DNA of 64,000 nucleotides from Massariosphaeria phaeospora (taxonomy: Eukaryota; Ascomycota; Dothideomycetes; Pleosporales): assembly GCA_011032825.1 (NCBI GenBank), contig JAADJZ010000008.1:186001-250000 (forward strand), in the 5' to 3' direction. Numbering within the stretch: position 1 is the stretch's first letter; every line of letters begins with the position of its first letter. This document shows, in pieces, positions 9,947 to 21,709 of this stretch. The position numbers and the translations under genes were made by a program. The notes under the pieces were generated by a model. The model saw only the letters and a list, made by a program, of their open reading frames with translations. It made no database searches and was not told where the DNA came from.

Positions 9947-11912
9947 TCACGCTTTCTCTTTAGCTCTATAGCTCAACGCTGTAGCGTGCGGCTCGTCCCG
10001 GACCTTGACTCTCTTCAACAAATGCCTACTATCCGCGGTCTCGACTCTGGTCGTCGTCTCAAACAGCACGTTCCCCGCATCGTCATGGGTTCTATCCCAT
10101 TCAGCAATGTTCGAATCTGGCACCTTAGTCAGACGGTGCGCGACACTTCCATCTTGATTTGACACCGTTGTCTCTGTCCGGATCTTGTAGCCGCGCAATT
10201 TTGGCAGGAAATGGATCCACACCCAATAGTACAGGCCCATACCGGCCATGAGACCGATTCCCACAGCACAGTATGTTCCATACCAGAACGAAACATCTCC
10301 ACCATCATCCGGAGGATACCAGGGCATGATGACTAAGAACAGAGACACCGCAGCTGCCAGGATCAATGAGATCTGCCAGGTCCGGTAGGGTGCTGGGGGT
10401 AAGCCCTCCTTCTTTCGACGGTATCTGAGAGAGTATATGCCTACCACCATGAGGAAAATGAACACCGCGTCTGGGTATGATCGGAGATCTATAAGAAAAT
10501 TGAACGCGTCGCCGAACGGCAGTGCAAGTATGACGATGCATGTCAAAACCCATTTGAGCAAGATGGGAGCGAGAGGCGTGCCGAAAGGTCGCGTAGACGC
10601 CCATACGTGAGGAAAGGGAATGACCCCTTGGCGGCCGCACTCGCGTATTCCGCGCGTACTTCCAATTATGACGGCCATGATATTCCCCGCAGCACTGACA
10701 GCAATCAAAGCCGGCAATCCCTTCGCGGCCTTCCCTCCGAATACCGCTTCGAAGAAGAGTGCTGCGGTAAGCTCGCCGGACTCGCGGATCTCGGCAGCAG
10801 GGACGGCAGCAAAGTAGGCGACATTGGCGAGGACGTACAGAATGGACACTATAAGAAGTGACAGTGGAGCTACTTTCTTGAGCAGTGGAAGAGGGTTCTA
10901 AATCCAGAGTCAGATGGACGACACTACCTCGTCTAACAAATTTAGAAAACCTACCTTGATCTCGGCGACCACATTGAACGCATTATCATATCCCCTGTAT
11001 GCGAACTGGATGTTGACCAACGCATTCACAATATCATTTCCGTTATTTGTGATGCCAGAAAAGCTATTTCGAAAGTTCGCCCCAGGGTCTTTCACTCTGG
11101 TTCCGCCTCCGAGGACGGCAAATCCGGTGACGACGATGAAGAGAAGAATTATTAGCTTTACTGCTGAGATCAAGTTCATGAGTCGGATAGACCATCGGGT
11201 CGAGAGCAGACATATCAGAGCGAGGAATGTGTATGAGGCAATCGCCAACCCTTTGTTTGCCCACTCCCCTGCTTGATAGCCCGCGGCACGGTAGATGTAT
11301 CGACCCAATACCACAGCGTTACTGCTGGAGAACGAGAAAGCGACTATGAAGAAAGCATACGCAGTGGGGAAGAGGAAAGCGGGTTTCGGATACCCTTGCT
11401 CGAGATAGGTCACTTGGCCGCCCGACCGGTTTGGAAAGAGTGATGCGTACTCCAAGTAGACGGTGAGAGTTGCTAGCATGCGTTAGACCTTGCAGGAGAT
11501 GCAACGGAGTAGACGTGTATTGGTTCCTACCGAATGCAATAATGGATCCGAAAACCCAATACAGAATGCTGAGGCCAACTGAATCCAGAGCTCGCAAAAT
11601 CGAACCCGCTGCGCAGGGTATTAGCATGTTGCTTATGGCTAAATCAACCAGATACTCACGTGTACTGAAGACACCCGTTCCAACCATTTGACTGACGTTC
11701 AGGAACAGAATTCCAGCCCAGCCGACATGGTACCCCAAAGGACTGATCTGCTCGACCGGCGCTCCATTTGCATCCTGGTAGATTGCAACCCCGTCTACGT
11801 ACGTCTGCTCCCCGATTTGCGCATTCTTCTCCTTGACAACATAGCGATCCACATCATCGCTAGCATCGCTGTCCCAGACCAGTTTCTTAAGCTGCGCAAA
11901 AAACGCTGCCAT
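9947..11912 (-). CDS. High-affinity methionine permease-like amino acid transporter (Mup1/LAT type)
   Basis: Four exons on the minus strand: 11660-11912, 11531-11608, 10955-11472 and 9947-10897. They join exactly in frame to 599 residues. All introns are GT-AG and 51-59 nt long. The protein is an APC-superfamily permease with about 12 membrane segments. The signature MVGTGVFSTPGSILRALDSV in TM1 is typical of the Mup1/Mup3 group, and so are the FAYRGYDNAFNVVAEIKNP block and the AAGNIMAVIIGSTRGIRECG block. The N terminus (about 65 residues) and C-terminal tail (about 70 residues) are cytosolic. The expected role is plasma-membrane uptake of methionine or a related amino acid. The exact substrate is inferred from family resemblance. 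It neighbours a sulfonate dioxygenase and a Dal5-type transporter, which fits a sulfur-supply role. Confidence 0.88.
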
Positions 11913-13163
11913 AGTGATGGAAGCCTCGCTATCAAGCGCAGCGAAGTGTGTAATTCGAAAGTCTGAACAAGAATGCAGATGCGGACTTGGGCAAAGATAA
12001 GGGTATGATTGTCGTGACCGCATGCTTGGAATTTAATTTATTCAATGCCTAGAACCGGATGCATGTGCACCATTTCAACCCTGTCCGGGCTATGATACGC
12101 CACATGGTTATTATGCGAGACACGCCCAGTCTTGCATCATCGGACACGGAACCACCATTCATTCCTCGTGCTTCTTTACGAGCTTGCGAATTGAGTGTGT
12201 CACAGAAGGTGAGAAACAGTGCTGGTATACTGGTGTTGCAGCCGAGATGTTAGAATACGAAGGCGGAAGGCGTCATGTGGCATACATATTAGTGCCCGCA
12301 ACAGGGTGTGCACCTAGGTGAATAGGAACCAGGCGACTCAAACAATAGTATATCAGGATAGGGAAGTTAAGACAAAGGTACAACTCACTGCGCAATCAAA
12401 GAACTTGGACATGCGATATGTTGCGGATGGAACGTAGGGTGTAGTTGTCATCACGTGATGCTCATTCATCCGCTGCTCAAGAGTCAATTCCAGGTCTGCT
12501 AACAAGAATAGAGCGTGGGGCCATCGCCTAACACTTTCATGTCATTTATTATGCTGCCGTGGGCTATTATCGCAATAGAATACCCGAAAAATCTCATGGT
12601 CCCGTCGAAGATACGCTGGAGTTGGATCGTAATCTGATTTCTCGAGCGAGGTTTCGGAACTCTCCGGCACAGGTCACGCCAGCAAGATGCATATGAAATA
12701 CTTGGTATATTCCAGCACTTTGTAAATTGTGAAGCAGTGATCGTGCGATGTAGTGGCCATTTACTTCTTGGCATGTTAGATGACTCTTTTCTCGCTTGTC
12801 GATACATAAGCTACGAAGATGTTGCCCATCCAGAGAAGATTTAGAAATGGTCCAAAAGAGAGTGCCACAGCCCAATGCAATCAATCCAATGTACGGGGAT
12901 GAGCACGAATCTTCGAAGAACACTTCAGTTCTGATGAGCTTGCTGGCAAACAAGAGGTCTTTGTAAGGGACAAAGAGGAGATAAAATCAGCGAAGGACTA
13001 GATATGTCTAGATCGGTCGTGGTACGTCTGCTGGAGAACCGGAAGGGCTGGGAGTAGTATAAACTGTCCCACGTTTCATCCGTAATTGGACTTCGCACCG
13101 CATTCAGAATCTTGAACCAACAACAAAACATTCCAAACGGCATCTCTCTACTAGCACCCCACA
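11913..13163. other. Upstream region of the Mup1-like gene
   Basis: No supported gene. It contains the perfect 12-bp palindrome with a CACGTG core listed separately. The short frames here lack protein features. Confidence 0.45.
12449..12460. promoter_or_regulatory. Perfect 12-bp palindrome with CACGTG core
   Basis: CATCACGTGATG reads identically on both strands and contains TCACGTGA, the Cbf1/bHLH-type core used in yeast sulfur gene control. It lies about 540 bp upstream of the permease start. A role is inferred. CACGTG alone is expected every 4 kb or so, but the extended palindrome is rarer. Confidence 0.35.
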
Positions 13164-13469
13164 ATGACGGCCTTCAAGCGGCAGTTCGACCACACCATCC
13201 AAGACGCCGAACTAGGCCTTGCACGTCTTCAAACGCAAGTGGATGGCCTCCAAGCTGCAATCGACAAGGACGAAGCACATTTCCGTGAACTTCATTTCTT
13301 CCTCTACGAAGAACTCCAACTCGGCAGGACCGAATTCAATCGCCTGAATGGCAACATCGAAACGATCAGACGACGAATGTGGCGATGTGGCAACGAGTTA
13401 GCTATCCAGGAACACAAGGTGTACTTGATAGACCTGCTTATAGATCTTGCAGTGGAGCTCTATGGCTGA
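13164..13469 (+). CDS. Small coiled-coil protein
   Basis: A single-exon frame of 101 residues. It is nearly all helical with heptad-like spacing of hydrophobic residues (AELGLARLQTQVDGLQAAID, then FNRLNGNIETIRRRMW), so a coiled coil is likely. Two Cys-free acidic/basic stretches flank a single WRCGNEL segment. There is no signal peptide or membrane span. The start follows CACCCCACA, an acceptable context. No family is recognised. It lies inside the proposed sulfur block but nothing shows that it belongs to it. Confidence 0.5.
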   Translation: MTAFKRQFDHTIQDAELGLARLQTQVDGLQAAIDKDEAHFRELHFFLYEELQLGRTEFNRLNGNIETIRRRMWRCGNELAIQEHKVYLIDLLIDLAVELYG

Positions 13470-13877
13470 GGAGAAGATCACCGTGAACATGCGATGAGGT
13501 ACGCGGAGGATGCCAGACAATCAAGCGTTATTCATGTCGGGATGATGCATCGCTACTACTAACTCGTTTCTCCCGAGCGATGTGCATGCCGATCGATATT
13601 GATTTGCTGCTTTTCTTTGAAGCGATCTCAAGACAAACATCCCGACATTGAAAGTTCTATCGCCCGTATACAGGGCTTGGTGGGAGGACCGGCGAGTTTG
13701 AGATATCTACGCATAGTTAGGAGGCAGCAGCTAGATGCCATGGTTACGTAATGAGGATGATGATGTTGTAATTACTTGCATGATCATATGCCTCCAAAGT
13801 GATTTGAAGTTGGTGGGCGGACTGACGAATCGTCTCAACCTATGGCTCCGCAGTTTCGAAGCCGGGAGGTACAGGTT
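13470..13877. other. Intergenic, nothing recognised
   Basis: A gap of about 400 bp between the end of the small coiled-coil gene and the 3' end of the dioxygenase gene. No feature seen. Confidence 0.4.
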
Positions 13878-15142
13878 TCAATCCCACTCAGACTTCAACC
13901 CATCCACCCCGACCGGCACCTCACCCAACGTCGTGATTCGGAACCCCTGCCTCAATCCCTCCCCTTCGTCACCCACATCATAGTCCGAGATCGCCGTATG
14001 AGCCGTAACGCGATTATCCCAAAGCGCCACCGTGCGATCATCCCACTTCACACGGGCCTGAATATCCTGACTTTGTGCAATGTGCTTTCAGACGTGTCAG
14101 CCACTTATCACGATGTATAAGAAGACGTTGAGGTACCTTGAAAAGCAGCTTGAGAACCGCATCCGACTCTTCATCCTTTAGCCCCACGATTCTTTTCGTG
14201 AACCCAGGGTTCACGAACAACACCTTCTGCTTTGTGACAGGATGCACGCGTACGATCGGATGGTAACTCTTCACCGGATCGCGTCTCACGAAATGCCCGT
14301 CACGTATGGCATTCTCAGCCTGCGGGAACCCGCTATGCTCAGCGCGTAGACCTTCCAGGAAAGCTTTGAGTGGCTCGGAGAGTCGATCGTACGCTGCGGC
14401 TTGTGAGGTCCAACCCGTGTCGCCGCCCGTTTCGGGGACTTGCACGAGGGTGAGAATGGTGATGGCGGGAGGTTGGTGCTCGTAGGAGACGTCGGAGTGG
14501 TAGCCGGTTGTAGTGAGCCTGGCGGTGCTGCGGCCGAGGCGGTAAAGGTTGTCTTTGCCGAGATAGATAGAGTGGAATTCAATGTGGTCTTTGACATGGG
14601 CGCCGACGGGCTGCGGATCGAATTAGTTACTGAGTGCGTGTGCTTCGGAGTGAGAACTTACATGAATATGCAGCCGGCCGAAGTACTTCCCAAACTCCTT
14701 CTGTTTCTCCGGCCCGATGTCCTTGAAGTCCTGGTCTCGGAAGACTACGACACCGCGCTCTGCGATCAAAAGTGCGAGTTCGTCTTTTTGGACGTCCGAA
14801 AGCTGCGAAAGCTGCACGCCAGAGATTTCGGTGCCGACACGCGGCGTTAGCTTGGCGGCTTTGAGGCTGGGGTTGTCTTTTTGTAAAAGATTTGGCTTTG
14901 CCGGATCGGCGTTGTGGCCGCGGTCGTTGAAATCAAACAGCTCCGTTGGTGGGAACTTTGTTGTCGCGTCGTAGACTGGAAGGTACGCCGCATACTTAGA
15001 CTGTACAAGACTCAGCATAACGTAAAGCGGTGGCCAGACATACACCCACCTCATCGTGTACATTAACATCGTGTGCGACTGCTAACTTGATGGGCTGGCC
15101 CTCCGCGTTCGTCGATTCTTTGACTTGGGTTACGGTCGCCAT
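13878..15142 (-). CDS. TauD/TfdA-family 2-oxoglutarate-dependent dioxygenase (taurine/sulfonate type)
   Basis: Four exons on the minus strand: 15050-15142, 14662-15000, 14137-14610 and 13878-14084. They join in frame to 370 residues. The Fe(II) ligands are H182 and D184 in GYHSDVSYE and H331 in VTAHTAI. R351 in GFRITT is the 2-oxoglutarate-binding Arg. The N-terminal part carries KLTPRVGTEISGVQLSQL and AERGVVVFRDQDF, both characteristic of the family. Members such as yeast Jlp1 oxidise sulfonates to release sulfite for sulfur assimilation, or related substrates. The specific substrate is inferred. No signal peptide, so cytosolic. It is transcribed away from the Dal5/Soa1-like transporter gene, sharing its upstream region. 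A TATATAA sequence sits 60 bp before the ATG. Confidence 0.9.
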
Positions 15143-15937
15143 GATTTTTCTACTATCTCTTTCTTTTCGGTCACTCCGTTCGTCAGGACGCCACCGACGA
15201 GTTATATATGAACAGAAGATGAGCACGTGGAGATACTATCACCTTGATCCTGTCGGCTATGCACTGTCATGCTTGTTGGGTGGGATCACGACATTGCGAC
15301 CCCGCAGGCACGCAACATCGCATCAGAACCACGCAATATCATCTCAGCCATTAACATTTCCTCTATTCTCGACGTCAGACGTTGGATGGTACAATGCGAC
15401 GAGGAAGTTTGCCGTTTAGGAATGAATGGCAGGACTTAGAAACTTACACCTGGTGCAAACAGTACATGGCGAAAAGAGTCGCCTGGTAAGCTATGGTGGC
15501 CGGTCGTACTCTCATTATCGAATGCCCGCAGAGTGAAATTGGATAACTACCCTGTACGAGATAGCTACCGGGAAACCGAGGATTGGGGCAAACAAATTCG
15601 AAAACGTGCTCCACGGATGGTTGAACGAAGCCAATCAATTCCGCTTTGGGTTACGCGGCCTACACTTATCTTCTAACTACGGCATTGCAAATACGCTCCC
15701 TGCGATTCTGCAATGGCCAAGGGTTCTCGAATCTCCACCATGGCTTGGAAATAGGACCTCTTCTGAGTCCTCGTATGTCATGGGCTATAGCGAATGTAAA
15801 ATGTTATGAGTGGAACTGGCAATCTATAAGAGGGGCGGAACATACAAAGACGGTGCCGGGCCCAAGTACCAGGTTCAGAGCGCATACACCATATTTTGGG
15901 CAGTAATCGACCAATCTCCGTGAATATATCTCTCACC
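15143..15937. other. Shared upstream region of dioxygenase and transporter
   Basis: A 795-bp divergent promoter region without a gene of its own. It contains a TATA sequence and a CACGTG close to the dioxygenase, listed separately. No clear ATGRYRYCAT-type bZIP site was found by eye. Confidence 0.5.
15202..15229 (-). promoter_or_regulatory. TATA element and CACGTG motif upstream of the dioxygenase
   Basis: On the minus strand TATATAA (15202-15208) lies about 60 bp before the dioxygenase ATG, and CACGTG (15224-15229) lies about 20 bp further upstream. The spacing suits a core promoter with a proximal bHLH site. Function is inferred. Confidence 0.35.
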
Positions 15938-17941
15938 ATGGCGGCACCGGACAGGGACGTCATAATCTCAACGACTCTGCCCGGCGAGAAGACGTTTGTG
16001 TCGCCCTCGATTCGAAGCACTGATAGCAGCAACGCCGCCAAGAGAGAGCTCGTGGAACGCGCTCCTCTCCGAGCCGACGCGCCGCCTCCGTCTATTACGT
16101 CGCTCTGGCGTCGCCGCCCAAAGGTGGATCCAAACGCTATTGCGACACAACCGTCCGTGTATGATGATCCGGATCAAGCCAAGTACTTCCAGCCGCTTGC
16201 CACATATGAGAATATTCATCGCTTTGATCCGAGTGAACGATGGACGTGGGCAGAAGAGAAGGTATGTTGAATAGTATCTGACAATGCGTAAGCTCCTGAC
16301 AAGATAGTAGGCGGTGCTCAAGAAAATAGAATGGAGGATCGCAGCGTGGGCAGCGATTGCTTTCTTTGCTTTGGATCTCGATCGAAGCAACATTTCGCAA
16401 GCCAACACCGACAATTTCCTGGAAGACTTGGGATTGGACACCAACGGTAAATATGGAGCTGACCATGAACTGGTATCTTTCCGGTCTTGACGAAAATGCA
16501 GATTACAATCTCGGAAACACCGTGTTCAAATTATCGTTTCTGCTAGCAGAACTGCCATCCCAGCTGGTGAGTAAGAAGATAGGCCCAGACCGGTGGATAC
16601 CCGCTCAAATGATATTGTGGGCGATGGTGGCGACTTCTCAATTTTGGTTGAAGGGAAGAAACTCGTTCCTCGCGACTCGTGCGTTGATCGGGCTCCTTCA
16701 AGGCGGATTCATACCAGATGTGATACTGTATATGGTATGTCACCTTTACATCAACAATAGGACCCCACTCACATGTGCTAGTCGTACTTCTACAAGAGTA
16801 CAGAGCTACCCTTTCGGTTAGCAATTTTCTGGATGGCCAATCGCCTCACCGACGTCGTCGCACCTCTCCTCGCCTATGGTCTGTTGCGTCTAAGAGGCTA
16901 CCACGGGTACGAAGGCTGGCGTTGGCTGTTCTTGATCGAGGGTATCTTAACTCTTGTGATCGGCATCTGGTCCGTATTCATGATGGCACCATCCCCTACC
17001 CAAACGAAATCGTGGTGGCGCCCCAAGGGGTGGTTTACTGAGCGCGAGGAAAAGATCATGGTGAACAGAATCCTCCGAGACGATCCGAGCAAAGGAGACA
17101 TGCATAACCGGCAAGCGATTACGTTCAAGTTGCTGTGGAAGTCAATGTGCGATTTTGACCTCTGGCCCATTTACATCTTGGGCGTGACGTTTGGAATCCC
17201 TGCCGGGCCGCCGGACCAGTATCTCACCTTGACACTGCGACAACTGGGTTTTGATACCTTCAATTCGAATCTCTTGAGTATTCCAGCTCAGGTTGGAACG
17301 ACGATCAATGTGAGTACCCGCGATTATGTCCTTCCCTCTCCCATCCTCCCCGAGGATGGTGAGCTAATGGATTTCCAGATGCTCATTATGACTCACGTCT
17401 CCGAAAGAATAAACCAACGGTCGTACCTCGGAATTTTCGTTCAGCTCTGGTTCCTGCCCTGCGTCATCGCAATGTCCGTGATTCCTGCGGACACTTCAAG
17501 ATGGGCCAGGTTCGCGATTGTTACTGTACTGCTATCGTATCCAACTCCGCATCCGATGCAAGTAGGCTGGTGTTCGAGGAATAGCAATACGGTGCGTACG
17601 CGCACCGTCAGCGCAGCCCTCTACAATATGGCGGTGCAGTTGCAGGCTATCATCTACTCGAACATCTATCTTGAAGATGACAAGCCGCTTTGTGAGTCCT
17701 CTTGCACATTGGGTGCTGTCCGCTGCTGATCCTCGATGTAGACCGCCGAGGTAACCGGGTTCTTATTGGTGTTGCTGTCCTGAACATCTTTCTCTACATA
17801 TTGGCCAAGGTCTACTACACGTGGAGAAACAACCAGCGGGACAAGGTGTGGAATAGCTTGACGGTTGACGAGAAGCTACAGTATATGGACACGACCACGG
17901 ATGAGGGAAGTAAGCGGTTGGACTTCAGGTTTGCGCACTGA
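15938..17941 (+). CDS. MFS anion:cation symporter, Dal5/Soa1-like
   Basis: Six exons: 15938-16261, 16311-16446, 16502-16734, 16782-17309, 17379-17691 and 17742-17941. They join in frame to 577 residues. I start at the second ATG, in CACCATGG, rather than the one at 15896. A cytosolic leader of about 110 residues ends [17 protein letters not shown], then come about 12 membrane segments. [19 protein letters not shown] and [17 protein letters not shown] are signatures of the ACS (Dal5) family. The [20 protein letters not shown] block and the [15 protein letters not shown] block resemble yeast YIL166C (Soa1), which imports sulfonates and inorganic sulfur. I infer uptake of an organic anion, probably a sulfur source. 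It is divergent from the TauD-type gene. Confidence 0.85.
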
Positions 17942-18517
17942 GCAGTGAGAAAGAAGCGAGCACTGGAGGGGCGAATAGAAACATATATCAGAGTGATGTC
18001 GACTTAATTCCATGGATGGAGAACTTCATAGCGCATCGATGAGGTCGAGGGTAAAACGAGACGGGACGCGAAGCCAAGGATTAGTAAAGCGCGCTAAACA
18101 ATCGGTTATTCTTTCCCCCAGAGCTCCCTCATCGCCTTTCACTTCCACCATCCCCACATTTATCAACCCATCAATGCCACAATCGACAACGGCTTGATTT
18201 CTGTCTACCGAGCTTTTCTATGGTCTTCGCCAGCGCTCATGGACTCAAGCGCCCCTAGCTCTCAGGCTATAGCGATTTGGTCCTCAATAGTCTTGTCGGC
18301 TCGTTACGACTTACATCAGGGAACCTCGCAGTGGGATTTCCTACATGGCAACATTATAGAGGACGCACTTTCTAGTTGCACATGATAACGGATTGGCAGA
18401 TGCCCTTGGGAAGATCTTCATTTGAACGTTTCATCAATGGCATTATCAAGCTCAAGCTATATGTCGGGACCCTTCGACGACAGGATGGCGGTCTAGTCAT
18501 GGAGAATAACCTGCTGG
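17942..18517. other. Intergenic, nothing recognised
   Basis: The 3' flanks of the transporter (plus) and the next gene (minus) converge here. No other feature seen. Confidence 0.4.
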
Positions 18518-19231
18518 CTACGATTTCAGGCCCATAAACCCCTTCAAAATGCTTCCGGCGGACTTCTTTTCGCTTGTAACATTTTCGCCACCTCCTGCTC
18601 CTGCTCCTGCTCCATTATTTTTCATCTTCTTCTTTGCCTTCTTTTTGCTCATCGCTGGCTGTTGAACATCATGTTTGTGCTTCTCCGAACCCCGCAACAT
18701 ATTTAAGAGGTCTGGGCGGTTCCACTCCCGCTTAATCTCCAGCTTCTTCTTGTCATCTCCTACGTCCTTCCATATAACCATGGAATTCTTCCAGGCGGCC
18801 GCTTTACTATCATCTGTGAAGGAAAGGGTGACATTTTTCCCATTCTCCATGGCATCGCTTATGGTAGGGGGCAAAGTCAGCAGCACCGCCCTGCCCTCGA
18901 TTTCGTATGGGCTGGATCCATCCGGAAGGGTATTCGCATGACTCTTCAGGTACTCATGATACGCCGTGGCTACTTGTAGATGGTCGAACTCGAGCTTTAT
19001 GCGTTCTCGAACTGCAGCTTCGTTCTTCGGTCCTAGAGCCACGGCGTCCTTCTTCGCTTTCCCCATTTCCGTGTCCTGGTGAGGCTTCTCCGCAGTGACA
19101 TTGGCATCTTTCGAGTTTCCAGCCTCGGTGCCATTATTTGGCTTTTTTAAATCGACGGCGCCTTCCGATCTCACACCTTTAACAGTCTCGCCCGGTACCG
19201 GAACAAGCGAAGCCTTGATCGAGGTCGTCAT
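18518..19231 (-). CDS. Charged protein with basic C terminus, unknown
   Basis: A single-exon frame of 237 residues. Residues 1-75 are Lys/Glu/Asn/Gly-rich and probably disordered. Residues 75-170 look folded (RERIKLEFDHLQVATAYHEY, then YEIEGRAVLLTLPPTI, then KNSMVIWKDVGDD). The tail has a dense basic run (MSKKKAKKKMKNN), a Gly/Ala hexanucleotide-encoded tract and ends ILKGFMGLKS. The basic run could act as a nuclear localisation signal. No family recognised. Codon use and the long stop-free frame support coding. Confidence 0.55.
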   Translation of the reverse strand: MTTSIKASLVPVPGETVKGVRSEGAVDLKKPNNGTEAGNSKDANVTAEKPHQDTEMGKAKKDAVALGPKNEAAVRERIKLEFDHLQVATAYHEYLKSHANTLPDGSSPYEIEGRAVLLTLPPTISDAMENGKNVTLSFTDDSKAAAWKNSMVIWKDVGDDKKKLEIKREWNRPDLLNMLRGSEKHKHDVQQPAMSKKKAKKKMKNNGAGAGAGGGENVTSEKKSAGSILKGFMGLKS

Positions 19232-19643
19232 ATCGTTCTGCTTGGTAAAAGAGGCTTGCGAAAGGTATTCGAGTAGAAAGAGATCATAACCTGCACCGTG
19301 AATGCAGATCAGGGAGAGAACAGGTCGTGTGAACTTTGAGACCAGCTGCCAGATTTATCAGGTGTGCGCTGTTGTTTCAGCTCTCAGCCCCGCACGTATA
19401 TGCATGGTTTATGGAAACCGCCGACGACTCATAGCTGTCTTAGCCAAAATTGGTCCTGCAGATCCACTTCCGGAAAAGATCTTACCTCTCCCTGCTTTTG
19501 CATGCAGCCAAGATACAAGGTTTGCGCACGCTCAATTGCGATAGCAAGAAGAAATCAACAGCTAACAGTCCAGCGCGGTACTGCATACTCCCAAATACCG
19601 TTTGTTCGGCAGCCTCAGCAGCCTACCGTCCACGTCTTGCATC
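19232..19643. other. Divergent upstream region
   Basis: Lies between two genes transcribed away from each other, so it probably holds both promoters. No specific element identified. Confidence 0.4.
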
Positions 19644-20454
19644 ATGTTTGGAAGATTGATGAACAAAGACTCCGACCCCGAGGCTCCGAAGGAGAAGCTC
19701 GACTTTGCCGATCCTCGCTGGATCGTCGACCATCACAAGCACAACCTCATCACGACAATAGCGGATGGCCACAGCAGTGAAAGAAGCTACCGAATTAGTA
19801 TCGCCGAGATGCAGCGCATACATCTGCGCCAACTCCAACACAAACTCATTCAGCACGCGGTAGATCTGAGATTCGAAGACAGGGAGCCATCAGAGTGGGC
19901 CCGCGACTTGCGAGATTTCGGTACGTGCAGCGGCATCTGACCCTTCTACAATCGGTAGTAACAGTCATTTTCTACACCAAATAGTGCAGGCACTTCAGGA
20001 CCACGACTACATGGGCCAGCGCAGTCAACTCCCCCGCGACCCGTTCTACGTGACTGGCGAGCGCTACATCGACCGCCACATGCTAGGCGCTGCTTTGGAT
20101 GGCTGGTCCCTCGACGACACGCAGCAGCCGCTCCTGGCAAAAGATGTATGGGAGACCGCCGACACGCGCCCCGAGCCCGTCGGCGGCACGCGCGACGGCA
20201 ACCGCTGGCGGGCGTTCCAGCAGCGTCTCAGGGGCGCTGTTGTCGGCGGTGTCTTTCTGATCGCGCCCATGTGGATCAACATCCTGCATCGGACTTTGTA
20301 TACGGCTCTGGTCTCGACGACGGTGTTTGTCGCGGCGTTCGGGCTGCTGATGGCGGCGTTGCTGGATCGGCTGATCGATGTGATGTCGAGCACGGCGGCG
20401 TATGCGGCGGTGCTGGTGGTGTTTGTGGGGTTGACGACGGATAAGGTGACGTAG
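19644..20454 (+). CDS. DUF6594-like membrane protein
   Basis: Two exons, 19644-19920 and 19985-20454, with a GTACGT donor and an ATAG acceptor. They join in frame to 248 residues. The N-terminal half is soluble and helical: DPRWIVDHHKHN, then IAEMQRIHLRQLQHKLIQHA, then LRDFVQALQDHDYM. The last 90 residues hold three membrane segments: VVGGVFLIAPMWINIL, LVSTTVFVAAFGLLMA and AAYAAVLVVFVGL. This layout of an LQ-rich helical part followed by three C-terminal membrane spans ending AAYAAVLVVFVG matches fungal DUF6594 proteins as I know them. Their function is unknown. Confidence 0.75.
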
Positions 20455-21500
20455 AGAGAGCGCTGCCGAAGGGCCTTTGTGGCATTCGCATGTGATGGTT
20501 GTTCTTCGGTGCCATGGTGAAAGCTCGGGTTGCTTGAGCCGAGAGTCTACTACAGCAAGGACTTGAATTCGCACGCGCTAAGGTAGAAGAGATGTACGCG
20601 TATCAAGAACTAGATGGTCAGATAACCGCTACTCCAGAAATCGGCCGGCTACTCGGGAGAGGCCGAAGAAAGCATGTGGGGGTCGGCCAAGACTGAACGT
20701 GATACTGGAGAGAACACATCTTATAGAACAATTTGAGGCTTCCGATCTTGCTCCTTGAGTACCTTTGCACTACTAAGATTACTCTCGCATGCAGCAATCC
20801 AGCGGTGCGCCGATTCCGGAGATGAGGTCGAGCGAGCGGTCCGAGCGGTGAGGTGAGTCTGGTCCTTCCTCACCATCACTTCCACCTCACTGCCACCTTC
20901 ACCACGCCTCGCGCCGATCGTCGGCCGACTAGCGCCGGGGCCACGGCTGTCACCGGAGAAACTCTCGGACCGACGTTAACAAGGAGGTATAAAATCTCTG
21001 CGCGCCCCGCCTCCTCCTTCTCTTCTTCACCACACAGCTTCGCGGAAGTGATGCCCCGCACCGCGCTGCTGTGTGGTCACAGGTCCCATGGGGGATAGGT
21101 AGCGCGAGCCGAATCTTCGTGACCGAGGGTGAAGCTCTGTTTCCGGCACTGGGCGTAGGTCTATTGCAGGGTAGGGTCATGCATCGGGCCCTTCATGGCT
21201 CGCATTCACTCTCACAAGTCGGGACGTGGTGCAGTCTCTTGGAAGAGGCTCATTGCGTGCCGCCGCATCGCTGGACACTCTTTCATTTCTCCCCCTGGCT
21301 TGCCGTTGGGAGAGTGAGCATCGACTGTTTCTGGCTGGTTCATTCCGGCCCAGTCCCAATCCGACCCGGCCGGTGAGGGGCAGTGGAGGGTGCGAGTTGG
21401 GGACTTCTCAAACTATTCCGGGCGTCTCTGTCACAGGAGATGTTCCGGGGTACGGTGTGCGAAAGAGTGTCTGGGGGTGCGTCAACAGGTATCTGGGCCA

Positions 21501-21709
21501 TGCGAAATCAGGGGTGGGACCGCATGGGAATGGTTGGATACTTGTTGCTTTTTGCTTTGGCGGTACTTCACAACCTCCCTCTTCCCATCCACACTTCCTT
21601 CACATCTCCCTTCCCAATCCCTTCGCCTCCCATCACTTCCCTCCGCTACATCTATCCAAAGTCCGGGCTGTGCGAAATCAGGGGCGGGACCGTACAGGAA
21701 TGGTTGGAC
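21501..21709 (+). repeat. Pair of 39-bp direct repeats
   Basis: Copies at 21501-21539 and 21671-21709 begin TGCGAAATCAGGGG and end GGAATGGTTGGA. They are exactly 170 bp apart and their few differences are transitions. A C/T-rich tract separates them. Confidence 0.7.

Noticed and set aside
15896..15937. Upstream ATG giving a 14-residue longer transporter
   Set aside because: The downstream ATG has the better CACCATGG context; the extension lacks family support.
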